Of a stretch of DNA of 64,000 nucleotides, positions 22,477 to 31,317 are shown one piece after another. Under the pieces are notes generated by a model. It saw only the letters and a program-made list of their open reading frames with translations. It did no database searches and had not been told where the DNA came from. The stretch covers positions 148,479 to 212,478 of the forward strand of contig NZ_VLIY01000011.1 in assembly GCF_007489285.1 (NCBI RefSeq), written 5' to 3'. The position numbers and the translations under genes were made by a program. The stretch's first letter is position 1; each line of letters begins with the position of its first letter. This stretch comes from Skermania sp. ID1734 (GTDB taxonomy: Bacteria; Actinomycetota; Actinomycetes; Mycobacteriales; Mycobacteriaceae).

Positions 22477-23721
22477 TCAGCGAACCAACTGCCCGACAGA
22501 CGCGCAGAACAGCTGCGCTGATTCCGCAGTGGTCGACACCGTTATTTCCGGGTCGGCCGCCGACACCCAGCCCGCCGCGCCCGGACGCAAAATGAGCTCT
22601 TCGCCGCCGCAGCGGATCTGTACGTCCGCCGCGGTGCACAGCGCGATCGCCGGCCCGTCGACGGCAACGCTCACCGGACCGGTCGCTGCTGACAGGTCGA
22701 CCCGCAGCAGCGCGAACTCCGGCGCTGGCGTCCGGTAGCGGACCACGCCATCGGCGCCATAAGGAACCGGGCGGAGCACCGGGACGTCGACCGGGGTGAA
22801 GTCGAGCACGCGTAACAACTCGGGCACGTCGACATGCTTGGGCGTCAATCCGCCGCGCAGAACATTGTCGGAGTTGGCCATGATTTCGACCGCGACACCG
22901 CGCAGGTAGGCGTGCAGGTTGCCGGCATCGAGGTAAAGCCCCTCCCCTGGTTCCAGGGTCACTCGATTGAGCAGCAGGGCGGCGAGAATCCCGGCATCGC
23001 CCGGATAGGTCTCGGCGAGCTCGAGGGCGCTGCGCACCTCGGGCCCGAACCGCCGATCGCATCCGGCGCACCGGGAATGGTTGGCCAGATACCGCACGCA
23101 GCCGTCCAACACTTCCGGCAGCAGCGCCCCGAGCACCGGCTGCGGCAACGTGATCCAGGTGGTGAACAACGTGCGCAAGCCGATCGCGTTCGGTTGCTCG
23201 ATGAGCAGGCTCGCGTACTTGTCCAGCGCCGCAACCTCGAGCGCCTGCAAGAGTTCGATCGTCACCCGCGGATCGCGGAATCCGGCGAGGGCCTCGAACG
23301 GTTCCAGCGCGACAACGAGTTCGGGCTTGTGGCTGTCGTCGCGGTAATTGCGCACCGGCGAGTCGATCGGGATCCGGGCCCGGTTCTCCCGCTCGAAACC
23401 CTCCCGCGCCTGCGCGGCGCTCGGATGCGCCTGTAGCGACAAGGGCTCCTCGGCGGCGAGGATTTTCAACAGGAACGGCAGCCGGGTACCGAACTGGCGC
23501 ACCACTTTTCCGCCCAACTCGGTTTCCGGATCCGCGTGCAGGGCCTCGAGCAACGACCGGCGCTGACCGTCGAGAACCAGCAGTGCCGGATCGGCCGGGT
23601 GCGCACCGAACCAGAGTTCGGCTTCCGGATGCGGCGAGGGCACCTGGCGCCCACACAGTTCGGCCAGCGCAGTGCGCGAGCCCCACGCATAGTTGCGCAC
23701 CACGCCTTCGAGGCGCCGCAC
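22477..23721 (-). CDS. manA: Mannose-6-phosphate isomerase, class I
   Basis: Zinc enzyme interconverting fructose-6-phosphate and mannose-6-phosphate, the entry to GDP-mannose for glycolipids and lipoarabinomannan; 414 residues. Zinc ligands are visible in SLQAHPS, HKPELVVAL and DAGNLHAYL, and the N-terminus has the RNYAWGS signature. The GTG start shares one base with the stop of the preceding gene (TAGTG). Homologue Rv3255c. Confidence 0.95.
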   Translation of the reverse strand: MRRLEGVVRNYAWGSRTALAELCGRQVPSPHPEAELWFGAHPADPALLVLDGQRRSLLEALHADPETELGGKVVRQFGTRLPFLLKILAAEEPLSLQAHPSAAQAREGFERENRARIPIDSPVRNYRDDSHKPELVVALEPFEALAGFRDPRVTIELLQALEVAALDKYASLLIEQPNAIGLRTLFTTWITLPQPVLGALLPEVLDGCVRYLANHSRCAGCDRRFGPEVRSALELAETYPGDAGILAALLLNRVTLEPGEGLYLDAGNLHAYLRGVAVEIMANSDNVLRGGLTPKHVDVPELLRVLDFTPVDVPVLRPVPYGADGVVRYRTPAPEFALLRVDLSAATGPVSVAVDGPAIALCTAADVQIRCGGEELILRPGAAGWVSAADPEITVSTTAESAQLFCASVGQLVR

Positions 23722-24845
23722 TATCCGGTCACCTCGCTCATCGCGCGCCCGTTCGGCCCGCTCAGCAGATTGAGATATGCCGCCGCCATCTCGATCCGCA
23801 CCGCAAGGGTGGTCAGCCGCTCCAACTCCCGGCCGGGCCGTTGCGGCTGCTGCGGGCTGGTGTCGTCCTCGGTTTCCACCGTCAACAGGTCGGCATCGCG
23901 CAGCAGCGCCATCCGCCGTTGGACCGCGGCCCGGTCGTCGGTGAGGCTGAGCACGACGATGCGGGCGCCTTGCTGCGGACGCGGACCGTCGAGTTGCTCG
24001 TCGTGGAACAGCGGGTCGTAACCCGGCGGCATCGCGGTGCCGGCCGTGAGTTCCGGGGCGGCCGCCACCACGGCGGCCAGTTCAGCCGCGCTGGCCACCG
24101 CGCCGGTCCGAAGCAAAACCTCGCTCGCGTGCCGGGCCAGACCTGTCGTGGCCGGGGCATCGCCGGCGAAGACGACGCGGTGATCGTGTATTCGTGAGGC
24201 CAGCGCCTTGGCCGGGTTGTGGTACACCTCGTTGCGCGGATGGTCGCGCAGCGCTTCGGCGTCGAGCGCGTCGGCCAGCGTCTCGAGGTCGGGCAGTCGC
24301 GGCCCGGAACGGGTCGGATCGACCGCGCCCAGCACCGCGATGCCCACGGCGAGGAAGCGCAGCAGCGTGTTCTGATCTCCCACAACTACGCGCGGCGGAA
24401 CCCGCGCCGCGCGGCCCGCGCCGGCGGCCCGCATCGGCCCTTCATCGGGTACGGCGACGATCACCTCGGCACCGCGGCGAGCCGCGAGATCGACCGATTC
24501 GAGGAGCGCGGGGTCGCCCGCGTCGTCGCCCGACACGATGACCACATCCAGTGGGCCCACCCAGGGCGGAGTCGCATCGACATGCAGCAGTGGCAGCCCC
24601 GCGCCGCCGGCAAGGGTGGCCACCAGCAACGCCGACGCCCGCGCCGCCCGGCCGGATCTTGCCACCAGCACCATGCTGCGCGGACGCAGGTCGGTCAATC
24701 GGTCGAGAGCACCCTCGGCTACCGCTGCCGCCGTGGCGCGCACCTGCGCTCCGCCCAATGCCGCCGAGCGCAGCCCGCCCTCGAAGTCCGCCGCCTCCAG
24801 CGAGGCCGCGTCATCGAGATCGAGCACCGACATTGGCGCGGTCAT
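23721..24845 (-). CDS. SIS-domain-like (TobH/phosphosugar isomerase type) protein
   Basis: About 374 residues, resembling the Rv3256c family: two sugar-isomerase (SIS) halves without a clear catalytic motif. The N-terminal half is a Rossmann-like SIS fold (SMVLVARSGRAARASALLVA), the C-terminal half a second SIS segment resembling the phosphoglucose/phosphomannose isomerase module (HDHRVVFAGDAPATTGLARHASE). It lies between phosphomannomutase and manA and is translationally coupled to manA, so a role in mannose metabolism is likely but unproven. Start chosen at ATG 24843-24845; another ATG four codons later fits homologues equally well. Confidence 0.78.
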   Translation of the reverse strand: MTAPMSVLDLDDAASLEAADFEGGLRSAALGGAQVRATAAAVAEGALDRLTDLRPRSMVLVARSGRAARASALLVATLAGGAGLPLLHVDATPPWVGPLDVVIVSGDDAGDPALLESVDLAARRGAEVIVAVPDEGPMRAAGAGRAARVPPRVVVGDQNTLLRFLAVGIAVLGAVDPTRSGPRLPDLETLADALDAEALRDHPRNEVYHNPAKALASRIHDHRVVFAGDAPATTGLARHASEVLLRTGAVASAAELAAVVAAAPELTAGTAMPPGYDPLFHDEQLDGPRPQQGARIVVLSLTDDRAAVQRRMALLRDADLLTVETEDDTSPQQPQRPGRELERLTTLAVRIEMAAAYLNLLSGPNGRAMSEVTG

Positions 24846-24901
24846 GACTACTGCCCTGAGCCTTTCGAATTCGACTGGAAGCTCTAATTCCACTATCCCA
24901 G

Positions 24902-26275
24902 TTAGGCGCGCACGATGTTCAGAATCTCGGTTACGAGTCCGTCTACTTCAGCCGTCGTTGCCGCCTCGACGTTGAGCCGCAGCAGCGGTTCCGTGTTCGA
25001 GGCGCGCAGGTTGAACCACGCTCCGTCGGCAAGGTTGACCGTCACGCCGTCGAGTCGGTCCACGGAGGCGGCCCGATCCGCGAACGCGGCGAGCACCGCA
25101 TCGGTGCGCCCGGCCGCATCGGCGACCGTCGAGTTGATCTCACCGGATGCCGCATAGCGCCCATATGTGCTGGTCAGCTCCGACATCGGCCGATCCTTCT
25201 CGCCGAGCGCGGCCAACACGTGCAATGCCGCCAGCATGCCGGAGTCCGCTCCCCAGAAGTCCCGGAAGTAGTAGTGCGCCGAGTGCTCGCCACCGAAGAT
25301 CGCGCCGGTTTGCGCCATCTGCTGCTTGATGAAGGAGTGGCCGACCCGGGTCCGCACCGGCGATCCGCCGCGCTCGGTGACAAGTTCCGGAACAGCCCGC
25401 GAGGTGATCAGGTTGTGGATGATCGTCGCGCCCGGTTCCTTGGCCAGTTCCCGTTCGGCGACCAGCGCCGTCACCGCCGACGGCGAGACCGGCTCGCCGC
25501 GCTCGTCGACGACGAAGCAGCGGTCGGCGTCGCCGTCGAAGGCCAAACCGATGTCGGCACCGGTGCGGCGCACGAACTCCTGCAGATCCACGAGATTCTT
25601 GGGATCCAGCGGGTTCGCCTCGTGATTCGGGAAGGTGCCGTCGAGCTCGAAATATAGCGGTTCGATCGTCAGCGGCAGCGGACCGAGAACGGCCGGAACC
25701 GTGTGACCGCCCATACCGTTGCCCGCGTCGACAGCCACCTTCAGCGGCCGGACACCGGACAGGTCGACGAGGCTGCGCAGGAACGTCGCATAGTCGTCGA
25801 GCACGTCTTGGTCAGAGGTACTGCCACGGGATCCCTGCCAGTCCGGCACCCCGTCGATGACCTCGGCGGCGATTGTCGCCAGCCCGGTGTCCTGTCCAAC
25901 CGGCTTCGCGCCGGCGAAGCACATCTTGATCCCGTTGTATTGCGCCGGGTTGTGGCTGGCCGTGAACATCGCGCCCGGGCAGTTCAGCAGGCCGGAGGCA
26001 AAGTACAACTGATCGGTCGACGCGAGTCCGATGTGGACCACGTCGAGGCCCTGGGCGGTGACCCCGGAGCCGAACGCCCGCGCCAGCTCGGGCGACGAGG
26101 CTCGCATGTCATGACCGATCACCACTCGCGTCGTCGCCGGATCCTTGGCCCGAACCAGCCGGGCGAAGGCGGCACCGACATCGGTGACCAGTTCGGCGTC
26201 GATCTGCTCGCCGACCACCCCTCGCACGTCGTAGGCCTTGATGACGGCGTGCACCAACTCCGCGGGACGCGACAC
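24902..26275 (-). CDS. manB: Phosphomannomutase/phosphoglucomutase
   Basis: 457-residue alpha-D-phosphohexomutase converting mannose-6-phosphate to mannose-1-phosphate. All four signature loops are present: phospho-serine TASHNP with Ser107, metal-binding DGDADR with Asp247/249/251, sugar-binding GGEHSAHYYF, and phosphate-binding RASNTEP near the C-terminus. It corresponds to Rv3257c (manB/pmmA). It sits upstream of the SIS gene and manA on the same strand. Confidence 0.95.
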   Translation of the reverse strand: MSRPAELVHAVIKAYDVRGVVGEQIDAELVTDVGAAFARLVRAKDPATTRVVIGHDMRASSPELARAFGSGVTAQGLDVVHIGLASTDQLYFASGLLNCPGAMFTASHNPAQYNGIKMCFAGAKPVGQDTGLATIAAEVIDGVPDWQGSRGSTSDQDVLDDYATFLRSLVDLSGVRPLKVAVDAGNGMGGHTVPAVLGPLPLTIEPLYFELDGTFPNHEANPLDPKNLVDLQEFVRRTGADIGLAFDGDADRCFVVDERGEPVSPSAVTALVAERELAKEPGATIIHNLITSRAVPELVTERGGSPVRTRVGHSFIKQQMAQTGAIFGGEHSAHYYFRDFWGADSGMLAALHVLAALGEKDRPMSELTSTYGRYAASGEINSTVADAAGRTDAVLAAFADRAASVDRLDGVTVNLADGAWFNLRASNTEPLLRLNVEAATTAEVDGLVTEILNIVRA

Positions 26276-26352
26276 TTCTACTGACTCCTGCCCTCGATAT
26301 GACGGTAGGAACAGACTAGTAGCAGGCCATCCCCCACATTGCTAACGCTTGA

Positions 26353-26760
26353 TCAGTTCGTCGGGTCCGGCAATACCCGCAGATGCCCCCTGCGCCCGGT
26401 CCGCGGCGGCGGCGCATTCGGCGGCGCGACCGGCGTGAACTCGGTGCGCCCGCGCACCGGCCCGTCGGATCTGGACGGCAGTCCGGCCTCGCGCACCGCC
26501 TCGGCCAACGCCGTCAGGTCGTCCTCGTCAGGCGTCGCCGAACCGAAGCCGCCTTCATGGCGCACCAATTCCCACCCCTTGGGCGCCGTGATGCGCGATG
26601 CGTGGACCTCACACAAATCCCACGAGTGCGGCTCGGCGACGGTAGCCAGCGGGCCGACCACGGCGGTGGAATCGGAGTAGACATAGGTCAGCGTCGCGAC
26701 GGCCGGGTTCTTACACCCGGGCCTGCAGCATCGACGCGGCGCTCTCACAGCTGTTGACAC
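26353..26760 (-). CDS. DUF3499 family protein
   Basis: 135-residue conserved actinobacterial protein of unknown function (Rv3258c family). Conserved Cys-rich N-terminus (CCRPGCKNPAVATLTYVY), a second Cys/His motif (HSWDLCEVHASR), then KGWELVRHEGGF and a Pro-rich tail. The four Cys and the His suggest zinc binding. Start chosen as GTG 26758-26760; the frame opens slightly earlier but the homology begins at the basic, Cys-containing region. Confidence 0.85.
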   Translation of the reverse strand: MSTAVRAPRRCCRPGCKNPAVATLTYVYSDSTAVVGPLATVAEPHSWDLCEVHASRITAPKGWELVRHEGGFGSATPDEDDLTALAEAVREAGLPSRSDGPVRGRTEFTPVAPPNAPPPRTGRRGHLRVLPDPTN

Positions 26761-26814
26761 TAGCCGTCCACCAACCCCTCCGGCACCCGGACACACCGAT
26801 TAGTGTCAGGTGCT

Positions 26815-27297
26815 ATGGCTCGAGCACGAAATCGGCGGCGGATAACGACGCGTTCGGCCGCACGACGCGGTCGCGGCGTGCGCGGGCCGGTGCTGCCGGC
26901 GTCGGCGCCGGGCTGGCGCAGCCGCAGTGAGCGATTCGATTTGGTCGTGCTGGAGGCGTTCGCGCCGCTCGATGCGCGCTGGCACGACCGGTTGACAAAG
27001 CTCGATATCGCCGTCGACGAGGTGCCGAAGATCCGCCCCCGCGATCCGGCCTCAGTGACCTGGCCGGACGAGGTGGTTGCCGACGGGCCGGTGCCGCTGT
27101 CACGACTGGTGCCCGCGGGACTCGACAAGCGTGGCGAGACGACACGAGCACGGATCGTGCTGTTTCGCCGACCGCTGGAATTGCGGGCGCACGACCCGGA
27201 CGACTTAGTCGATCTGCTGCACGAGGTGCTGGTGCAGCAGATCGCGACCTACCTGGGGGTCGACCCGGATGTCATCGACCCCACCGAAGGTGACTGA
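26815..27297 (+). CDS. Metallopeptidase-family protein lacking the HExxH motif (Rv3259-like)
   Basis: 160 residues. The C-terminal half resembles the Zincin_1 metallopeptidase family (VLFRRPLELRA, then DLVDLLHEVLVQQIATYLGVD). Where typical members carry HEIxHH aligned before FG(I/V)D, this one reads QQIATYLGVD, so the zinc site is missing. The N-terminal 35 residues are highly basic (Arg-rich). Start chosen at ATG 26815; a GTG four codons upstream is possible. It is convergent with whiB2. Catalysis is unlikely if the alignment is right. Confidence 0.75.
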   Translation: MARARNRRRITTRSAARRGRGVRGPVLPASAPGWRSRSERFDLVVLEAFAPLDARWHDRLTKLDIAVDEVPKIRPRDPASVTWPDEVVADGPVPLSRLVPAGLDKRGETTRARIVLFRRPLELRAHDPDDLVDLLHEVLVQQIATYLGVDPDVIDPTEGD

Positions 27298-27311
27298 CGC
27301 TCAGCAGCCAG

Positions 27312-27713
27312 TTAGACGATGCTGCGCTTGAGCCGGCGCCGCTCCCGCTCCGACAATCCGCCCCAGATGCCGAAGCGCTCGTCGTGCGCGAGGGCGTATT
27401 CAAGGCACTCGTCGCGGACCTCGCAGCCCATGCAGATCCGCTTCGCCTCGCGGGTGGAACCACCCTTTTCCGGGAAGAAGGCCTCCGGATCAGTCTGCGC
27501 ACACAGGGCACGCTCCTGCCACTGATCCTCAACCTCCTCCTCGAATCCCTCGTAGAGGCTATCGACGACCAGACTCAGCTGGGGACGTTCCCGTCCGGCC
27601 GGATCGTCATTGCAGACGCCATGGGGTGCGCCTGTTGTGGAATAGGTTTGCGGTACGCCGCCAAGTTGTGTCGCGAGAGTCCGTTGATCGACTCTTCCCA
27701 CCTCACTGGCCAT
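27312..27713 (-). CDS. whiB2: WhiB2 family iron-sulfur regulator (WhmD-like)
   Basis: 133-residue 4Fe-4S protein required for septation and division in mycobacteria. Ligands Cys71, Cys94, Cys97 and Cys103 are in the WhiB pattern, followed by the GIWGG beta-turn (FGIWGGLSERERRRLKR) and a basic C-terminus. The core from about residue 62 is near-identical in wording to M. smegmatis WhmD as remembered. ATG start with GAGGAGG upstream. The upstream gap to fbiA is long (27714-28130) and contains an 18-nt dyad at 27801-27818. Confidence 0.95.
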   Translation of the reverse strand: MASEVGRVDQRTLATQLGGVPQTYSTTGAPHGVCNDDPAGRERPQLSLVVDSLYEGFEEEVEDQWQERALCAQTDPEAFFPEKGGSTREAKRICMGCEVRDECLEYALAHDERFGIWGGLSERERRRLKRSIV

Positions 27714-28130
27714 CGCTCCGCCTCCTCACATGTATTAGCGCAGAAGTTTCGAAACCGCCGCTTCGGGCGGTATAGGGACAAATAGTTCAGGCTGCCGGAC
27801 TGCCGCAGTGCTGCGGCATGCGCCACGACGCCAGGGGGACAATCTTCGCCCACCGGCCCCGCGCCGCTCCGGCACGAGATTGCGCGTCAATGGAATGCCA
27901 CCCCCGTGGGAACGGATGTTCGAATTGGCGTCCGCTGCAGGCCATCTCGCCTCGCGGACTGGGAATGACATACATGTGATTAGACACGCCGGAGCCGTCG
28001 AGGGTCAAGCTTTCGCCGAAATTCCACTACTATCTGCCGCTTTTGCCCTTCATGTACCGCCCGCGTGCAGGTGCGCGAGGGTAGCGCCCAAGGTTCTGCC
28101 CGTCCCGTGCGACCCCTACGCTGTCGGGTT
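27714..28130. promoter_or_regulatory. 417-base intergenic region between whiB2 and fbiA
   Basis: This is the longest gene-free stretch in the window and separates divergent whiB2 and fbiA. It contains three dyads nearest whiB2: GTTTCGAAAC at 27746-27755, a CCGCC/GGCGG hairpin at 27755-27770, and an 8-2-8 dyad, TGCCGCAG-TG-CTGCGGCA, at 27801-27818. Short open frames on both strands look like chance. A long 5' leader for whiB2 is plausible. The half nearer fbiA shows nothing clear. Confidence 0.55.
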
Positions 28131-29105
28131 GTGAGCAACCTTCGAGTGGCAGTGCTGGTGGGCGGCGTCGGCGGCGCCCGGTTCCTCCAGGGGGTACGCG
28201 AATTACTCGGCCCGACAGGCGAAATCACGGCCATAGTCAACGTCGGTGACGACGTCTGGATGCACGGGTTGCGCATCTGCCCAGACCTGGACACTTGCAT
28301 GTACACGCTCGGCGGCGGCATCGACACCGAACGCGGCTGGGGACGAATCGGCGAAACTTGGCACGCCAAGGAAGAATTGAGCGCCTATCACGCAGTCCCG
28401 GACTGGTTCGGCCTAGGCGACCGCGACATCGCCACCCACTTGATTCGCAGTCAGATGCTACGCGCGGGGTATCCCCTGTCGGCGGTCACCGAAGCGCTGT
28501 GCAAACGCTGGCAACCCGACGTGCGCCTGCTGCCGGCGAGCGACGATCGCTGCGAAACCCATGTAGTGATAAGCGATCCCGTTTCAGATAGCGACGAGCG
28601 GCGGGCCATTCACTTCCAGGAATGGTGGGTGCGCTATCGCGCGCAGGTGCCGACGCACAGCTTTGCCAACGTCGGCGCCGAGGAGGCCAAGCCCGGCCCT
28701 GGAGTGCTCGAGGCGATCGGTGATGCGGATGTGGTGTTGCTCGCACCGTCGAATCCGGTGGTGAGCATCGGCGCCATTCTCGCGGTGCCCGGCATCCGCG
28801 GCGCGCTACGCACCACTGCCGCGAAGGTCGTCGGCGTCTCCCCGATCATCGGCGGAAAGGCATTGCGTGGCATGGCCGACGAGTGCCTGACGGTGATCGG
28901 CGTGGAAACCTCGGCCGAAGCCATCGGCCGCCACTACGGCGCCAGGTCGCAAACTGGCATCCTCGACGGGTGGTTGATCCATTCCACCGATGAGGCCGAC
29001 GTGCCCGGCGTCGAGGTGCGCAGCGTCCCGCTGCTGATGACCGATCCGCCGACCACCGCCGCGATGGTGCAGGCGGCGTTCGATCTCGCTGGAGTGCGGC
29101 GATGA
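28131..29105 (+). CDS. fbiA: 2-phospho-L-lactate (phosphoenolpyruvyl) transferase for F420 synthesis
   Basis: CofD-family enzyme joining a guanylyl-activated three-carbon acid to the deazaflavin Fo during coenzyme F420 synthesis; 324 residues. The N-terminus [16 protein letters not shown] is the CofD nucleotide-binding signature, with [12 protein letters not shown] and [14 protein letters not shown] downstream. GTG start at 28131 matches the family N-terminus; the frame is open 22 codons further upstream without homology. fbiB follows after 76 bases. Homologue Rv3261. Confidence 0.94.
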   Translation: MSNLRVAVLVGGVGGARFLQGVRELLGPTGEITAIVNVGDDVWMHGLRICPDLDTCMYTLGGGIDTERGWGRIGETWHAKEELSAYHAVPDWFGLGDRDIATHLIRSQMLRAGYPLSAVTEALCKRWQPDVRLLPASDDRCETHVVISDPVSDSDERRAIHFQEWWVRYRAQVPTHSFANVGAEEAKPGPGVLEAIGDADVVLLAPSNPVVSIGAILAVPGIRGALRTTAAKVVGVSPIIGGKALRGMADECLTVIGVETSAEAIGRHYGARSQTGILDGWLIHSTDEADVPGVEVRSVPLLMTDPPTTAAMVQAAFDLAGVRR

Positions 29106-29181
29106 ACCCAAACCGAAGTCGAGCGCTCGTGAGGATCGCAGCGCCGCAGGCGCGAGGACCGGAGCGAGCGGGAGGCGAGGA
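29106..29181 (+). repeat. GA/GC-rich spacer between fbiA and fbiB with GAGCG repeats
   Basis: The 76-base gap is mostly repeated GAGCG, GCGAGG and GCAGGCGCGAGG words and ends with GGAGGCGAGGA before the fbiB ATG, giving it its ribosome site. This type of purine-rich repeat is common in this order. A relation to the CGGAGCCTGC repeat in purE is possible but the two are not the same sequence. Confidence 0.35.
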
Positions 29182-30537
29182 ATGAACGCGACGCCGAGTC
29201 CCGATCACGGGACGGGCACCGGCATCGAAATCTTGCCGGTACCCGGCCTGCCGGAGTTCCGGCCCGGCGACAATCTCGCCGAACATGTTGCCACCGCGGC
29301 GCCGTGGTTGCGCGACGGCGACATTCTGGTGGTCACCAGCAAGATCGTCTCCAAGGTCGAGGGCAGACTGGTACCGGCCCCGTCCGACGCCGACGAGCGA
29401 GATGCGTTGCGGCGCCGACTCGTCGAGGAGGAAGCGGTTCGGGTGCTGGCGCAGAAGGGCCGCACGCTGATCACCGAGAATCGGCTCGGGATCGTGCAGG
29501 CCGCCTCGGGCATCGATGGCTCGAACGTCGACATCAACGAACTTGCCTTGCTGCCAATAGATCCTGACGCGAGCGCGGCGAGCCTGCGGGAGTCGGTACG
29601 CGAGCTGCTGGGCGTCGACATCGGCGTCGTCGTGACCGACACCATGGGCCGGGCGTGGCGCAACGGTCAGACCGACGTGGCGATCGGTAGCGCCGGCCTA
29701 GAGGTCCTGCACGCTTATGCGGGCGTTGTCGATGGGTTCGGAAATGAGCTGCAGGTGACCGAGGTCGCCATTGCCGACGAGCTGGCCGCGGCTGCAGATC
29801 TGGTGAAGGGCAAGCTGACTGGGATGCCGATTGCCGTTGTGCGCGGGTTCGTTTCACGCGACGACGGTTCCGCGGCCGCCAAACTGATCCGCGCCGGGGA
29901 GGAAGACCTGTTCTGGCTCGGCACCGCTGAGGCCCTCGCCCGGGGCCGCAGCGAAGCGTTACTGCTGCGCCGGTCGGTGCGCGCGTTCGCTTCGGATCCC
30001 GTTGATCCGCAAGCTGTTCGAGCCGCCATTGCGGACGCATTAACCGCTCCAGCTCCGCATCACACCCGCCCGGTGCGGTTCGCCTGGTTGCGGTCGACCG
30101 ACGTTCGGCGGCGGTTGCTCACGGCGATGCGTGAGCGGTGGCGCGCCGATCTGCGCGGGGACGGGCTGCCCGAAGAACGCATCGAGCGCCGGATCAGCCG
30201 TGGCGACATACTATTCCGCGCGCCGGAAGTGATCATCCCGTTCTGCGTGCCCGACGGCGCGCACGACTATCCTGACACCAGCCGCCAGCGTGCCGAGTCG
30301 ACCATGTTCACCGTGGCAGTCGGCGCCGCCGTGCAAGGTCTACTGGTCGCCTTGGCCACCAGAGGAATTGGCAGTTGCTGGATCGGCTCGACCATCTTCG
30401 CCCCCGCCGAGGTGCGCGCCGAGCTGGCACTGCCTGACGACTGGCAACCGCTCGGCGCCATCGCCATCGGGCATCCGCTCGAGGCGCTGCAGCCGCGACC
30501 GCCGGCGGATATCAGCACGGGACTGGTGGAACTGTGA
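29182..30537 (+). CDS. fbiB: Bifunctional F420 glutamyl ligase / FMN-dependent nitroreductase-like domain protein
   Basis: 451 residues. The N-terminal half (about 1-245) is a CofE-type F420:gamma-L-glutamyl ligase that adds glutamates to F420-0 ([35 protein letters not shown]). The C-terminal half (about 255-451) is a nitroreductase-fold FMN domain that in mycobacterial FbiB reduces dehydro-F420 to F420. This fusion is characteristic of Mycobacteriales. The stop overlaps the next gene by four bases (GTGA). Homologue Rv3262. Confidence 0.95.
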   Translation: MNATPSPDHGTGTGIEILPVPGLPEFRPGDNLAEHVATAAPWLRDGDILVVTSKIVSKVEGRLVPAPSDADERDALRRRLVEEEAVRVLAQKGRTLITENRLGIVQAASGIDGSNVDINELALLPIDPDASAASLRESVRELLGVDIGVVVTDTMGRAWRNGQTDVAIGSAGLEVLHAYAGVVDGFGNELQVTEVAIADELAAAADLVKGKLTGMPIAVVRGFVSRDDGSAAAKLIRAGEEDLFWLGTAEALARGRSEALLLRRSVRAFASDPVDPQAVRAAIADALTAPAPHHTRPVRFAWLRSTDVRRRLLTAMRERWRADLRGDGLPEERIERRISRGDILFRAPEVIIPFCVPDGAHDYPDTSRQRAESTMFTVAVGAAVQGLLVALATRGIGSCWIGSTIFAPAEVRAELALPDDWQPLGAIAIGHPLEALQPRPPADISTGLVEL

Positions 30538-31082
30538 GTGTCGAGTCGTTACACGCCTCGGCGAACGAGGTACTGAAAAGCTGGCGTGTCACAACGGATC
30601 AGGACGAATCGCTGCGCCAGACCATGCTGGCTTTCCTCGGTAGCGCCCCACGCGGTTGCCTGCGCGAGCACGTTCCGGGCCACATCACCGCCTCGGCGTT
30701 GGTGCTTGATGAGTCCGGCCGCAACGCGCTGCTGACCCTGCACCCGCGCGTGGGGCGGTGGATTCAACTAGGCGGGCACTGCGAGGAGAGCGACGAATCG
30801 TTGCCCGCCGCCGCGCTGCGGGAAGCGATCGAGGAGTCCGGCATCGACGACCTCACCATCGACCCGGCATTGCTCTCAGCGCACACCCACGCGATCACCT
30901 GCTCGCTCGGCGTCCCGACGCGCCACTTGGACCTGCGCTTTCTGGTTCGCGCCGCGGACGGTGCAATCCCGGTGTGCAGCAACGAATCCGATGATCTGCG
31001 CTGGTGGCCGGTCGACGCACTGCCGGAGACTGCCGAGCGTGACACTATAACGACATTGGTCGAACTCGCACGCAGGCGTTAG
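30534..31082 (+). CDS. NUDIX hydrolase
   Basis: 182-residue protein with a Nudix box at about residues 80-104 ([10 protein letters not shown], then REAIEESGI). The box is of the GGHC variant, with one extra residue compared with the classic spacing. Substrate unknown; it is coupled to fbiB by a GTGA overlap, suggesting a link to F420 or its precursors, though no experimental link is known to me. Homology to Rv-type Nudix proteins beside fbiB is plausible. Confidence 0.85.
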   Translation: MSVESLHASANEVLKSWRVTTDQDESLRQTMLAFLGSAPRGCLREHVPGHITASALVLDESGRNALLTLHPRVGRWIQLGGHCEESDESLPAAALREAIEESGIDDLTIDPALLSAHTHAITCSLGVPTRHLDLRFLVRAADGAIPVCSNESDDLRWWPVDALPETAERDTITTLVELARRR

Positions 31083-31091
31083 GAGTCAGTA

Positions 31092-31310
31092 ATGACCGCA
31101 CGGAAGAAGATCGATCCGCGATACCGCAAACCACTCGCCGTTCTCGTCGCCGTGCAGATCGCCCTGACCGCAGCTGCACTGACAGACATCGCGCGGCGCG
31201 ACCCGGATGAGATCGCCGGGTCAAAGAAGGCATGGGCGGCAGCGGCGTTCGTCAACTTCATCGGGCCGCTCGCCTACTTCCGCTTCGGCCGACGTGGCGT
31301 CGGGGGTTAG
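31092..31310 (+). CDS. Small PLDc_N-type membrane protein
   Basis: 72 residues with two hydrophobic segments (about 14-32 and 47-62), ending NFIGPLAYFRFGRRG, the pattern of the phospholipase D-nuclease N-terminal family. ATG with AGGAG seven bases upstream, ten bases after the Nudix stop, so it is likely the last gene of the fbi operon. Function unknown; no catalytic residues. Confidence 0.78.
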   Translation: MTARKKIDPRYRKPLAVLVAVQIALTAAALTDIARRDPDEIAGSKKAWAAAAFVNFIGPLAYFRFGRRGVGG

Positions 31311-31317
31311 ACGCGAG

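Noticed and set aside
27787..28008. Small frames inside the whiB2-fbiA gap
   Set aside because: Short, overlapping on several frames, no ribosome site and no similarity to known small proteins.
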